This document shows, piece after piece, positions 15,834 through 22,095 of a stretch of 28,477 nucleotides of DNA (positions are counted from its first letter, which is position 1; the number at the start of each line of letters is the position of its first letter). The notes beneath the pieces were generated by a model that saw only the letters and a list, made by a program, of their open reading frames with translations, made no database searches and was not told the origin of the DNA. A program made the position numbers and the translations under genes. This DNA is from a virus. The stretch is from positions 1 through 28,477 of the IMG/VR virus record IMGVR_UViG_3300025666_000035; one strand, given 5' to 3'.

Positions 15834-15954
15834 AATATTCTGTTTTTAATTTACCATTACGGTAATGTTCTACAATTACACCAGTTGATAAAGGTACTAC
15901 CTTGTATGGTCTGATGCTTTTCTTTACTAAAAATCTGTTTATTAATTTTTTCAT
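15820..15954 (-). CDS. Small basic protein, unknown
   Basis: A 44-residue ORF starting MKKLINRFLVKKSIRPYKVV, with a basic N-terminus and a likely short beta C-terminus (GVIVEHYRNGKLKTEYYG). Its ATG overlaps the upstream stop by one base and its end overlaps the next gene by 14 bases, so it fits the coupled small-gene cluster after the terminase. No family is recognised. Confidence 0.55.
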   Translation of the reverse strand: MKKLINRFLVKKSIRPYKVVPLSTGVIVEHYRNGKLKTEYYGLV

Positions 15955-16052
15955 TATTCTTCTATTTCGTTAAATACTGCGTGTTCTAAACAATCACCAC
16001 ATATTTCATCACTTAAATAAGATGCTTCTGCACCACAACAATTACTATACAT
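15954..16052 (-). CDS. Tiny Cys-rich knuckle protein
   Basis: A 32-residue ORF, MYSNCCGAEASYLSDEICGD and so on, with a CC pair and CGDC (CxxC), a plausible zinc knuckle. The stop overlaps the next ATG (TAATG). It is the first of three coupled microgenes between the 16064 gene and the terminator. Related CCGA...CxxC microproteins appear in many phages. The function is unknown. Confidence 0.55.
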   Translation of the reverse strand: MYSNCCGAEASYLSDEICGDCLEHAVFNEIEE

Positions 16053-16063
16053 ATTCTTTTGTT

Positions 16064-16234
16064 TTATAGTTCGTAAACTTTTTTATAAACCTCTTGTGTG
16101 TTTTTAACCGCTTTGTTATAACCTACACTAAATGCTTCTGATGCTAGGTTACTCATAATGGTTAGTAGTTCAGAGTTATACTCTATGTCTAATCCTCTTA
16201 ATTTGTCGTATGCGTTTTCTAATGGTGTTTTCAT
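16064..16234 (-). CDS. Small hypothetical protein downstream of the terminase
   Basis: A 56-residue helical protein from the ATG at 16234 (MKTPLENAYDKLRGLDIEYN). An upstream in-frame extension to 16288 is less likely because it would run through an A/T-rich palindrome and encode a Cys/Phe-rich stretch. The start is preceded by AACAGAT, also seen before the gene at 17931-18140, which has the similar opening MQTPKEKAYQL. The two may be distant relatives. The function is unknown. Confidence 0.6.
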   Translation of the reverse strand: MKTPLENAYDKLRGLDIEYNSELLTIMSNLASEAFSVGYNKAVKNTQEVYKKVYEL

Positions 16235-16252
16235 ATCTGTTTTGTTAGTTAA

Positions 16253-16266
16253 TATATTGCAATATA
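16253..16266. promoter_or_regulatory. 14-bp perfect palindrome, possible operator
   Basis: TATATTGCAATATA reads the same on both strands and lies in the 69-base gap between the large terminase stop and the ATG at 16234. Next to it on the minus strand is an A/T-rich TTTATTTG, which resembles but does not fully match a host -7 element. A dimeric repressor site is one explanation. Confidence 0.35.
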
Positions 16267-16303
16267 CAAATAAATAACATACCAACAAATAATTTAATAA
16301 CTT

Positions 16304-17512
16304 TTATGATATAAAGTAATTACCCCTATTTGGATTTTGTAGTTGATATGATACAGAATATCTGATTGCATCTATAATATGGTTGAATTTGTCTTGTGGT
16401 GTTTTAGACTTTTTTTCTAACCAGGAGTAGTTGTTTAGTTCTTTGATTAAGTTTATACTGTTTTCTTCTACAATCAAATCATAATCTTGTAGTAATGCTA
16501 TACCATAGGTAATTGAGCCTTGACCTTTTATTGCTTTGACTACATTACAACCTTTTGCTTTCAGTTCGTGTAGTAATCTTGGTTCAGCACTATCACCTAC
16601 TATAAGATGGTTTTTAGCGTGTTTAAGGTTTAGTTCAGCTATTTGTGATGTGGTAAGACCTTTCAAGTAAAAGCATTCCTTTAAATAGATTATCTTGTTG
16701 TTTGTATCTATGTTAGTTTCCACCAAACTGTTCTCGTCTGCGGCAAATCCATAATCTTGACCAAAGACACTTACACCTACTTTTTTAAACTCACCTATTT
16801 TCCAATTAGTAAATATAACACCCTCTGCTTTTGCCAACCAACCACCAAGCATCTGATGTTTGTATTTCTCTGGTCTGCGTTTCTTTATGTTTTCTATTTG
16901 CTCTAAATAGCTTTTAGATAGGTTTTCTATATTATCTAAATATGTAGTGTGTATGTAGGTTGTATTTCCTTTGGTTGTGTTTGTACCAGCTTGTACACCT
17001 TTATCTTCAAAGAACCTATTATATATCCAATGCTCTTTTGTAACTGGGTTTAAAATAAGTATTACCCTATTCTTTTGTTTGAGGTTTCTTACACTTAAAT
17101 CTATCTTATCAAATATGTTTTCATCTTGCAGTTCTTCTGCTTCATCCATTACCCACGTAGAAACGTTAGTTAAAGACTTTAGGTTAGCCGTTTGATCACC
17201 GCTTGATGTCTTGATACCTTTGAAGATTATCTTGCTACCAGATAGCTTATTTCGTATTTCATCTTTTGTTATATAAAATACGTGTTGTAGGTTTAGTGTT
17301 TCTATCTTATGTATAAACTCGGGTATAATAGAAATGTATGCAGATGATAATGTAAACCTAGTAAACAAGATTGTATGCCCAGCTTCAAAAGTGAGCAACA
17401 ACAAAAGTAAGTTTATAGAATACGATTTACCAGAACCACGACCACCAGTTACAATATAATATCTTGCATCTGATGTTTGGATAGGGTTATACTTTGGGTC
17501 AACTTCTATCAC
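16304..17512 (-). CDS. terL: Terminase large subunit (PBSX-like family)
   Basis: A 402-residue DNA-packaging motor. The ATPase domain has Walker A GGRGSGKS at 23-30 and Walker B VMDEAEE at 121-127. The nuclease domain has candidate acidic residues in GQDYGFAADE (Asp253), VGDSAEPR (Asp307) and HIIDAIRYS (Asp381). The size and motifs match phage PBSX-type large terminases that cut concatemers and translocate DNA through the portal. The start overlaps the small subunit stop as ATGA. The residues seen appear complete, so it is probably active. Confidence 0.92.
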   Translation of the reverse strand: MIEVDPKYNPIQTSDARYYIVTGGRGSGKSYSINLLLLLLTFEAGHTILFTRFTLSSAYISIIPEFIHKIETLNLQHVFYITKDEIRNKLSGSKIIFKGIKTSSGDQTANLKSLTNVSTWVMDEAEELQDENIFDKIDLSVRNLKQKNRVILILNPVTKEHWIYNRFFEDKGVQAGTNTTKGNTTYIHTTYLDNIENLSKSYLEQIENIKKRRPEKYKHQMLGGWLAKAEGVIFTNWKIGEFKKVGVSVFGQDYGFAADENSLVETNIDTNNKIIYLKECFYLKGLTTSQIAELNLKHAKNHLIVGDSAEPRLLHELKAKGCNVVKAIKGQGSITYGIALLQDYDLIVEENSINLIKELNNYSWLEKKSKTPQDKFNHIIDAIRYSVSYQLQNPNRGNYFIS

Positions 17513-17775
17513 TTAAATTTTATAATATCTTTAAAGTTAATATTGAAACCATCTGTAGATGTTATATCTACACTCTCTTTAGGCTTACCATATCTGTAAC
17601 CAAAGTACAATGACATAGCACGGCTATCACCTTTTAAGATCTGTTTGCCAAGTGTTTTAATTACCTCATCATTATCAATAAGGTTATCTAACTTTTCAAT
17701 TAGTTTAAGTTCGTCTGCTTTCTTTGGTCTACCAGCACCCTCTCTTGCACCACCGTTATTTTTTCTTTTATCCAT
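17509..17775 (-). CDS. terS: Terminase small subunit candidate
   Basis: An 88-residue protein with the opening NNGGAREGAGRPKKADELKL, a hallmark N-terminus of phage small terminase-type proteins, followed by helices (LIEKLDNLIDNDEVIKTLGK and GDSRAMSLYFGYRYGKPKE). It would recognise packaging DNA. It overlaps terL by 4 bases (ATGA) and has a late-promoter candidate 23 bases upstream, so it starts the packaging operon. Confidence 0.75.
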   Translation of the reverse strand: MDKRKNNGGAREGAGRPKKADELKLIEKLDNLIDNDEVIKTLGKQILKGDSRAMSLYFGYRYGKPKESVDITSTDGFNINFKDIIKFK

Positions 17776-17798
17776 TTGAAATAAATTTGTTTATTCAA

Positions 17799-17829
17799 TT
17801 ATATAACGTAATTACTCAACGTTTTTATT
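17799..17829 (-). promoter_or_regulatory. Late-promoter candidate P-late 5
   Basis: The minus strand has AATAAA (17829-17824), 15 bases, then CGTTATATAA (17808-17799). The ATG of the terminase small subunit is 23 bases further. The upstream hexamer is the weakest of the five. It overlaps the end of the gene at 17812-17934. Confidence 0.55.
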
Positions 17830-17934
17830 TAGCTTTAATTCTAGCAATTTTTCTCTTATAGCTTTTCTTTCTTTACCCTTTGGTAATTTGTCAAATAGTT
17901 GTTGTAGCTTTTGTATTAGTTTCTTTCTGTTCAT
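17812..17934 (-). CDS. Small basic helical protein
   Basis: A 40-residue ORF (MNRKKLIQKLQQLFDKLPKG and so on) that starts with an ATGA overlap on the upstream gene. It is Lys/Leu-rich and amphipathic. It is the last small gene before the terminase promoter. No family is known. It is supported by the overlap and by filling the gap. Confidence 0.5.
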   Translation of the reverse strand: MNRKKLIQKLQQLFDKLPKGKERKAIREKLLELKLNKNVE

Positions 17935-18140
17935 AGTTTTTCTATTTCATTTATTACTTCTTGATAGTATTCTATGTTGTTAGATGGTTTTAGTATTTCG
18001 TTTTCTAGTATAAGACTTATATGTAGTTTAGCACATTTTTTTGCTTCTGTGCTTGTTGTTGTTTCTACATAAAATGCTTTTACTAATTGGTATGCTTTTT
18101 CTTTTGGTGTTTGCATAAATAGCCATTCTTTTTTTATCAT
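17931..18140 (-). CDS. Small hypothetical protein
   Basis: Up to 69 residues from the ATG at 18140; an internal ATG at 18116 would give 61 residues (MQTPKEKAYQLVKAFYVETT). The second start resembles the opening of the 56-residue gene at 16064-16234, which argues for it, but the ATG at 18140 has the A-rich AACAGAT leader. It has no visible motif and appears helical. Its end overlaps the next gene as ATGA. Confidence 0.55.
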   Translation of the reverse strand: MIKKEWLFMQTPKEKAYQLVKAFYVETTTSTEAKKCAKLHISLILENEILKPSNNIEYYQEVINEIEKL

Positions 18141-18149
18141 ATCTGTTTT

Positions 18150-19001
18150 TTAAATTCCACAATAACCAGTATCGCAATCATCAAAGTCTTCATCAAATAA
18201 TTGGTTCTGTACCCCAAACCTTAATATGTCTTTGTATGTAGCTTCTGAATTAAATGTGTTCCCAGTATTTTCTTCTTGCTTAACAAACCAGTTGAAACTA
18301 TCTTTATCTTTTTGTGCTATATGAGATAAAAATAATGGGTTTCTATTTACACAGCCAACACAATTATTTCTATATGCAAACCTTACTTTTTGTTTGTCCC
18401 AATAATTATAGATGGTATCTTTTTGCACATTGTCTTCTATCAATGGAAACTCTGCATATCTATATGGTACTTCTGCCCATTTATTATTTTTACCTTTTTT
18501 AGACTTACCTATTATTGTTTTAAAGTGTTCTAAACCATTTTCATCTGCACGTTCTAATATGTTAGCCATTCTGTTTTTTTCTGTTGGTCTTAACCCTATT
18601 CTCATTCTTACTGGCAGTTCTGTATTTTCTTTTAAGAAATTGAATATTGGTATTATCTTCATATCTGTTGTACAAAACCTTGCCATCTTATTAGGTAAGT
18701 AATTACTATGGTTTTTTATAACTTGTTCAAATGTATCACCACTTACCCAATTAACACCTTGCCCAGTATGTTGCTCTAAATCTAAAATGGTATATATTAT
18801 ATCATCCATCTCAACAGTACCAATAAATTCTTTTCCTATTTTATCTGATACAAGTTGCCTTGTCTTTTCATCTTTACCTTTCATCCAAAGGTTATTTTTA
18901 TCTTCAACCCTTACCAAAGAAAATATATTTATATTAGCTGGGTAGTGCTTCATAAGATATGCAGATGTTTTACCACCAGAAATACTGTTTACGGTTATCA
19001 T
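18150..19001 (-). CDS. PAPS-reductase-like / adenine nucleotide alpha hydrolase family protein
   Basis: A 283-residue protein from the ATG at 19001. An earlier GTG is less likely, because the ATG follows an A9 tract. SISGGKTSAYLM near residues 6-17 is an SGGKTS PP-loop. Cys residues occur in RFCTTDMK (Cys110), NNCVGC (Cys214, Cys217) and near the C-terminus (Cys276, Cys281), which could bind an Fe-S cluster or metal. Phage CysH/DndC-like proteins may act in sulfur metabolism or in DNA or RNA thiolation. Its place beside methyltransferases makes nucleic-acid modification attractive, but this is inference. Confidence 0.75.
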   Translation of the reverse strand: MITVNSISGGKTSAYLMKHYPANINIFSLVRVEDKNNLWMKGKDEKTRQLVSDKIGKEFIGTVEMDDIIYTILDLEQHTGQGVNWVSGDTFEQVIKNHSNYLPNKMARFCTTDMKIIPIFNFLKENTELPVRMRIGLRPTEKNRMANILERADENGLEHFKTIIGKSKKGKNNKWAEVPYRYAEFPLIEDNVQKDTIYNYWDKQKVRFAYRNNCVGCVNRNPLFLSHIAQKDKDSFNWFVKQEENTGNTFNSEATYKDILRFGVQNQLFDEDFDDCDTGYCGI

Positions 19002-19011
19002 TTTTTTTTGT

Positions 19012-19587
19012 TTAAGTTGCACAGTTTATTATTTCGTACTCACTATTGTTTTGCTTCCATTCAAAAGACTTTAATACTAAAGCTGCTCTTTCATCATACA
19101 TTGTTTTTTGTTCTTCTTCTAAATCTCTGTATTTTATTTCATTTGGTGTGTAACCATTTGAATATTGTTTATCGTAGTTGCTTAACTTTTCTATTGCTTT
19201 GAAATAATCTTTTTCTAGTGTTGCATACTTTTTTTGTATCACTTCTAGTTTAGATATTTGGCTGTACTCTATTTGTGATTTAACTATAAAGTTGCTTTCA
19301 AGTTTATCGTAGTAATCAAATCTATCTTTTTTGTACAATGGATACATTTTGTTTGCGTGTATTGCCGTTGCGTGATCAAATGATTTACCTTTTGATTTTA
19401 TAAAGTCTGATATACTTACCCACCTCATATCAAGTTTGTTTCTTAATATATGACAAAGCAATGCTCGATGCTCAACGTATTCGGTTTGTCTTGTTTGTTT
19501 GTATATATCTATGCCAGTTAAAGTAATAAGTAATTCACTTACTTGTTCTGGTGTTTCTAATATTGTTGGTATTGTGTTGTAATTCAT
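19012..19587 (-). CDS. Protein resembling DnaA domain IV (DNA-binding replication factor candidate)
   Basis: A 191-residue protein without an AAA+ domain. The stretch from about residue 31 (TRQTEYVEHRALLCHILRNK) to 82 (FDHATAIHANKMYPLYK) resembles the DnaA C-terminal DNA-binding domain, whose signature ends in a DHxTVLHA-type sequence; here it is FDHATAIHA. The rest is a long helical tail. Such stand-alone domain IV proteins occur in Bacteroidetes phages. It might bind DnaA-type boxes to start replication or to compete with host DnaA. Its start has an ATGA overlap with the upstream gene. The family call is moderate. Confidence 0.55.
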   Translation of the reverse strand: MNYNTIPTILETPEQVSELLITLTGIDIYKQTRQTEYVEHRALLCHILRNKLDMRWVSISDFIKSKGKSFDHATAIHANKMYPLYKKDRFDYYDKLESNFIVKSQIEYSQISKLEVIQKKYATLEKDYFKAIEKLSNYDKQYSNGYTPNEIKYRDLEEEQKTMYDERAALVLKSFEWKQNNSEYEIINCAT

Positions 19588-19757
19588 TTGCTTTGTAGTT
19601 TTTGTATGTATAAAGCTGCATCCATTAGTTCTTCTTTTAGGTGCTGCAAAAAATCATCTTTGTTATTGTCTTGTAGTGTTGTTTTGTATTTGTCTATTCC
19701 TACACAACTTCTTATATCAAATTCTCTTTTTAAATCTTCTACTATTTTATCTTTCAT
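19584..19757 (-). CDS. Small helical protein, phage hypothetical
   Basis: A 57-residue ORF with DIRSCVGIDKYKTTLQDNNK and a C-terminal helix (FLQHLKEELMDAALYIQKLQ). The Gly-x-x-Lys-Tyr-x-Thr-Thr-Leu pattern followed by a Glu/Asp-rich helix is one I recall from small phage proteins related to MazG-like folds. It ends with an ATGA overlap on the next gene and starts one base after the methyltransferase stop. The function is unknown. Confidence 0.6.
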   Translation of the reverse strand: MKDKIVEDLKREFDIRSCVGIDKYKTTLQDNNKDDFLQHLKEELMDAALYIQKLQSK

Positions 19758-19758
19758 A

Positions 19759-20424
19759 TTAAAATAATTCAGTTTGTTTTATATTTGATTTTCTTATTAT
19801 TCCTAATGCTGTTTCTAATATTGTTTTACCAGCTTCATAGTCTACCAGGTTTCTTGCTATTTTTCCTTTATCTTGTTTTCCTTTATATTTTTTTATTAAA
19901 GAATTTATACAATGAAAATCAATAAATTGTTCAGACATTTTTTTAGTTATGTTTTTATTACAATTCATTTGTGGTGGTATTCTTTTGCTTAAACTATTAG
20001 GTAAATTAAAATTTGTCCAGTATAAATGCCTATCTCGTTTTTTTGCAGGTATTAATAAATCATAATAAGGTATAACATTTTCAACTACATACTTGCCATT
20101 AAAAAAATTATTTAAAAAAATAACTTCTTGGTAAAGCTTCATATCTGGATATTGTATTTTAAAATTATTTCTATTTTTAAAAGTGTAATTCATTCTACTA
20201 TGTGTGGGACAAGGTGGTGATGACCATATAAAATCATATTCTTGGTAATGGTCTAATAAATATTGGTGTGCATCGGCAACTATAACTTTATCATTAGGAA
20301 ACCTTTCTTGGTATAGTCTGGCTAATTCCGCATCTAATTCTACCGCAGTAACATCTACATCTGTAACTTCATCCCACTTGTATCTGTTTCCACCCAAACA
20401 AGCATATAGGTTTAATATTTTCAT
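19759..20424 (-). CDS. DNA (cytosine-5) methyltransferase-like protein
   Basis: A 221-residue protein from the ATG at 20424 (MKILNLYACLGGNRYKW), which overlaps the upstream stop as ATGA. An earlier GTG is not favoured. Motif I is LYACLGGNRYKW, a phage-type variant. SSPPCPTHS (68-76) contains the catalytic Pro-Cys, and VEN (114-116) is motif VI. The size is small and no large target-recognition region is seen. It would methylate phage DNA to evade restriction or control gene expression. The family is clear; the target is unknown. Confidence 0.85.
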   Translation of the reverse strand: MKILNLYACLGGNRYKWDEVTDVDVTAVELDAELARLYQERFPNDKVIVADAHQYLLDHYQEYDFIWSSPPCPTHSRMNYTFKNRNNFKIQYPDMKLYQEVIFLNNFFNGKYVVENVIPYYDLLIPAKKRDRHLYWTNFNLPNSLSKRIPPQMNCNKNITKKMSEQFIDFHCINSLIKKYKGKQDKGKIARNLVDYEAGKTILETALGIIRKSNIKQTELF

Positions 20425-21134
20425 TCTGTTCTTAATTTTAAAAGGTGGTAGCACTCAACAAATTTTTGTCTAGCCTTCCCTTTGTATTCTAGTTTAAATA
20501 ATTCATATAACTTTCTTGTGTATTGGTATTTTGTTGTGCAGTCTTTAAAATGTTTTTCTGCAAACTTCTTACCCTTACCTTTAAAGTAGTTTACATTGTC
20601 TGCGGTATCACCAACAATGCATTGCTCATAGAAATTGTACATTGCTTCTTCTTCAGATATATCTAGTATTACTTTATGCTTGTAGTGATAGTTGTACATT
20701 AAGCAAGGAAACTGTTTGTAGTCTTTGTCTATTGAAACAATCATTACCTCATCTCTACCAATATCATCGCTAATTTGCTTCCAGTACCTTGCAACCATAT
20801 CATCTGTTTCTACACCGTAACCCCAAATACTATCGTAGTGGTCTTTTACAAATTGGTGCATCTCATCTAATAAAGGTGGCAGTTCTTGTTTCTTTCTGTT
20901 GGCTTTGTACTTTGGTGTGATTAGTTTTCTGAAGTTACCCTTTGAACCACTAAAGGTTAAAATTTTATCTATAGGGTATTTTTCTTCTAGGTGATTAACA
21001 ATAGACATAAATTGCTCATCAAACTTTGCTCTACTATCTTCTATGTTTGTGTAGTATAGTTCATCATCTGGTGTTTCTCTTTTACGATAGCAACTTGCAA
21101 AAATTAAGCTATCTGCATCAATTAGTAAAATCAT
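20421..21134 (-). CDS. 5'-3' exonuclease of the FEN / RNase H-like phage family
   Basis: A 237-residue protein. MILLIDADSLIF at the N-terminus (Asp6, Asp8), GVETDDMVARYW, SIDKDYKQFP and GDTADNVNYFKGKGKKFAEK are the acidic and helix-hairpin motifs of the 5'-nuclease family (T4 RNase H, T7 gp6, Pol I exo domain). It would remove RNA primers or resect DNA during replication and recombination. It overlaps the 53-residue gene upstream by 17 bases and the methyltransferase downstream by ATGA. Confidence 0.85.
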   Translation of the reverse strand: MILLIDADSLIFASCYRKRETPDDELYYTNIEDSRAKFDEQFMSIVNHLEEKYPIDKILTFSGSKGNFRKLITPKYKANRKKQELPPLLDEMHQFVKDHYDSIWGYGVETDDMVARYWKQISDDIGRDEVMIVSIDKDYKQFPCLMYNYHYKHKVILDISEEEAMYNFYEQCIVGDTADNVNYFKGKGKKFAEKHFKDCTTKYQYTRKLYELFKLEYKGKARQKFVECYHLLKLRTE

Positions 21135-21279
21135 CTATTGTTATGTTAAGTTTTAAATAATTCTTTTTTCCTTGTTTTACTTGGTAGTTAATATGTACAT
21201 CAGTAATCTCACTATCTTGTTCAGTATGATATTCTATTTGCTTTCTTAACTTTTCCCAAGCTGCTTTGTTTACTTCCAT
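21118..21279 (-). CDS. Small hypothetical protein
   Basis: A 53-residue ORF (MEVNKAAWEKLRKQIEYHTE and so on) that overlaps the exonuclease start by 17 bases and is preceded by an A-rich leader. The C-terminal half alternates charged and hydrophobic residues (NYLKLNITIDDF), suggesting beta strands. An inverted repeat lies 16 bases upstream. No family is recognised. Confidence 0.6.
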   Translation of the reverse strand: MEVNKAAWEKLRKQIEYHTEQDSEITDVHINYQVKQGKKNYLKLNITIDDFTN

Positions 21280-21295
21280 AATGTTATTTTTATGC

Positions 21296-21316
21296 AAAGT
21301 AACACTATTTTACTTT
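21296..21316 (-). promoter_or_regulatory. Hairpin in the leader before the 53-residue gene
   Basis: AAAGTAA and TTACTTT form a 7-bp stem around a 7-nt loop in the 57-base gap after the gene at 21337-21756. No T run follows on the minus strand, so it is not a typical terminator. It could be an operator or an RNA processing site. Confidence 0.35.
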
Positions 21317-21336
21317 ATAAACAAAACATTTAACAA

Positions 21337-21756
21337 CTAATTTGGTTCTATATTTATATTTATTCTTACCGCTTGGTTTTCTTTAAGCAAATACACATCT
21401 TTTAAAAGTCTTTTCTTTGTCCACATTGTTGTATCTGGGCAGTACTTTTTTACTGGTGTTGGCATCTCTAAAGTGTTGAGGTAATACATAAAGTTTCCTT
21501 TAGGATCATTTACAAAGAATATCTTTACAACATCATCTAAAGCCATTAGAGCATCGTACTTGTCTTTTTCTAACATTTTATCTTCATAGTACTTGTTTCT
21601 AAATTTCATCTCTATAACGCAATCAACACCCTTTGGTGTTTTACCTTTTGCATCATACCTAGAATAACCATCACCACAATGTTCTAACTCCCACCCATCA
21701 AGGTTAAGCAAAAACACAACTGCCTTTTCCCACTCATTAATTTTTTTAATTCCCAT
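21337..21756 (-). CDS. PD-(D/E)XK nuclease-like protein
   Basis: A 139-residue protein. The core reads GYSRYDAKGKTPKGVDCVIE followed by MKFR, giving the D-x(n)-E-x-K pattern of the PD-(D/E)XK superfamily in a beta-turn context. The size is typical of phage Holliday-junction or structure-specific nucleases. The neighbours (5'-3' exonuclease, sigma-like factor, RecA-fold ATPase) support a DNA-processing role. The start ATG overlaps the preceding gene by 11 bases. The active role is inferred. Confidence 0.6.
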   Translation of the reverse strand: MGIKKINEWEKAVVFLLNLDGWELEHCGDGYSRYDAKGKTPKGVDCVIEMKFRNKYYEDKMLEKDKYDALMALDDVVKIFFVNDPKGNFMYYLNTLEMPTPVKKYCPDTTMWTKKRLLKDVYLLKENQAVRININIEPN

Positions 21757-21955
21757 TGTTCCAAATTATGTTAAGCTGCTTTATCCACAACTTTATTTTC
21801 TTTGGATTGCAAGTGCAAGGTTTGTGATATTTATGATTGTAGTACTTTGCGTGTAACTGGCATATAAGTTCAAACTCATTAGGTTGTAAAGTGTTCTTTG
21901 GTTCTGACCTAAAGTCACTCCAGCTTTCAAAATCTTCTTTAGTAAATTTTACCAT
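21746..21955 (-). CDS. Small protein with a Cys pair, unknown
   Basis: A 69-residue ORF starting MVKFTKEDFESWSDFRSEPK, with ICQLHAKYYNHKYHKPCTC as the most distinctive stretch. The His and Cys residues could bind zinc. It overlaps the nuclease downstream by 11 bases and the 48-residue gene upstream by 7 bases. A perfect TTATCCACA DnaA-box sequence falls inside it on the plus strand. The function is unknown. Confidence 0.6.
   Translation of the reverse strand: MVKFTKEDFESWSDFRSEPKNTLQPNEFELICQLHAKYYNHKYHKPCTCNPKKIKLWIKQLNIIWNNGN
21781..21789 (+). other. Exact DnaA-box sequence TTATCCACA
   Basis: The 9-mer matches the strong E. coli DnaA box exactly and was the only exact copy noticed by eye. 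It lies inside a coding region (encoding Leu-Trp-Ile-Lys on the other strand), so it may be chance. It is listed because the phage carries a protein resembling DnaA domain IV. Confidence 0.3.
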
Positions 21956-22095
21956 CTTTCAATTTTTATTTCGTTTAACTTTTTTCTTCTGTTGTTACAA
22001 TTACATTTAGTACCTCTTAACTTGTGGTATTTATCTACCAGGTATTTAATACCAGTATACTTTGTGATGTAATAAATAATGTTTCCTATTTTCAT
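21949..22095 (-). CDS. Small Cys-pair phage protein
   Basis: A 48-residue ORF, MKIGNIIYYITKYTGIKYLV and so on, with KCNCNNRRKKLN near the C-terminus. The pattern of a short helix with TGIK..V..Y followed by CxC..R...LN is one I recall from small proteins in Bacteroidetes phages. The start overlaps the sigma-like gene as ATGA. The function is unknown. It may bind nucleic acid through its basic end. Confidence 0.65.
   Translation of the reverse strand: MKIGNIIYYITKYTGIKYLVDKYHKLRGTKCNCNNRRKKLNEIKIERW

Noticed and set aside
21608-21616. Partial late-promoter match (TATAACG) inside the nuclease gene, with similar partial matches near 3435 and 25230
   Set aside because: Only 6-7 bases match, all are inside coding regions and lack the TTATAT core and the spacing to an ATG.
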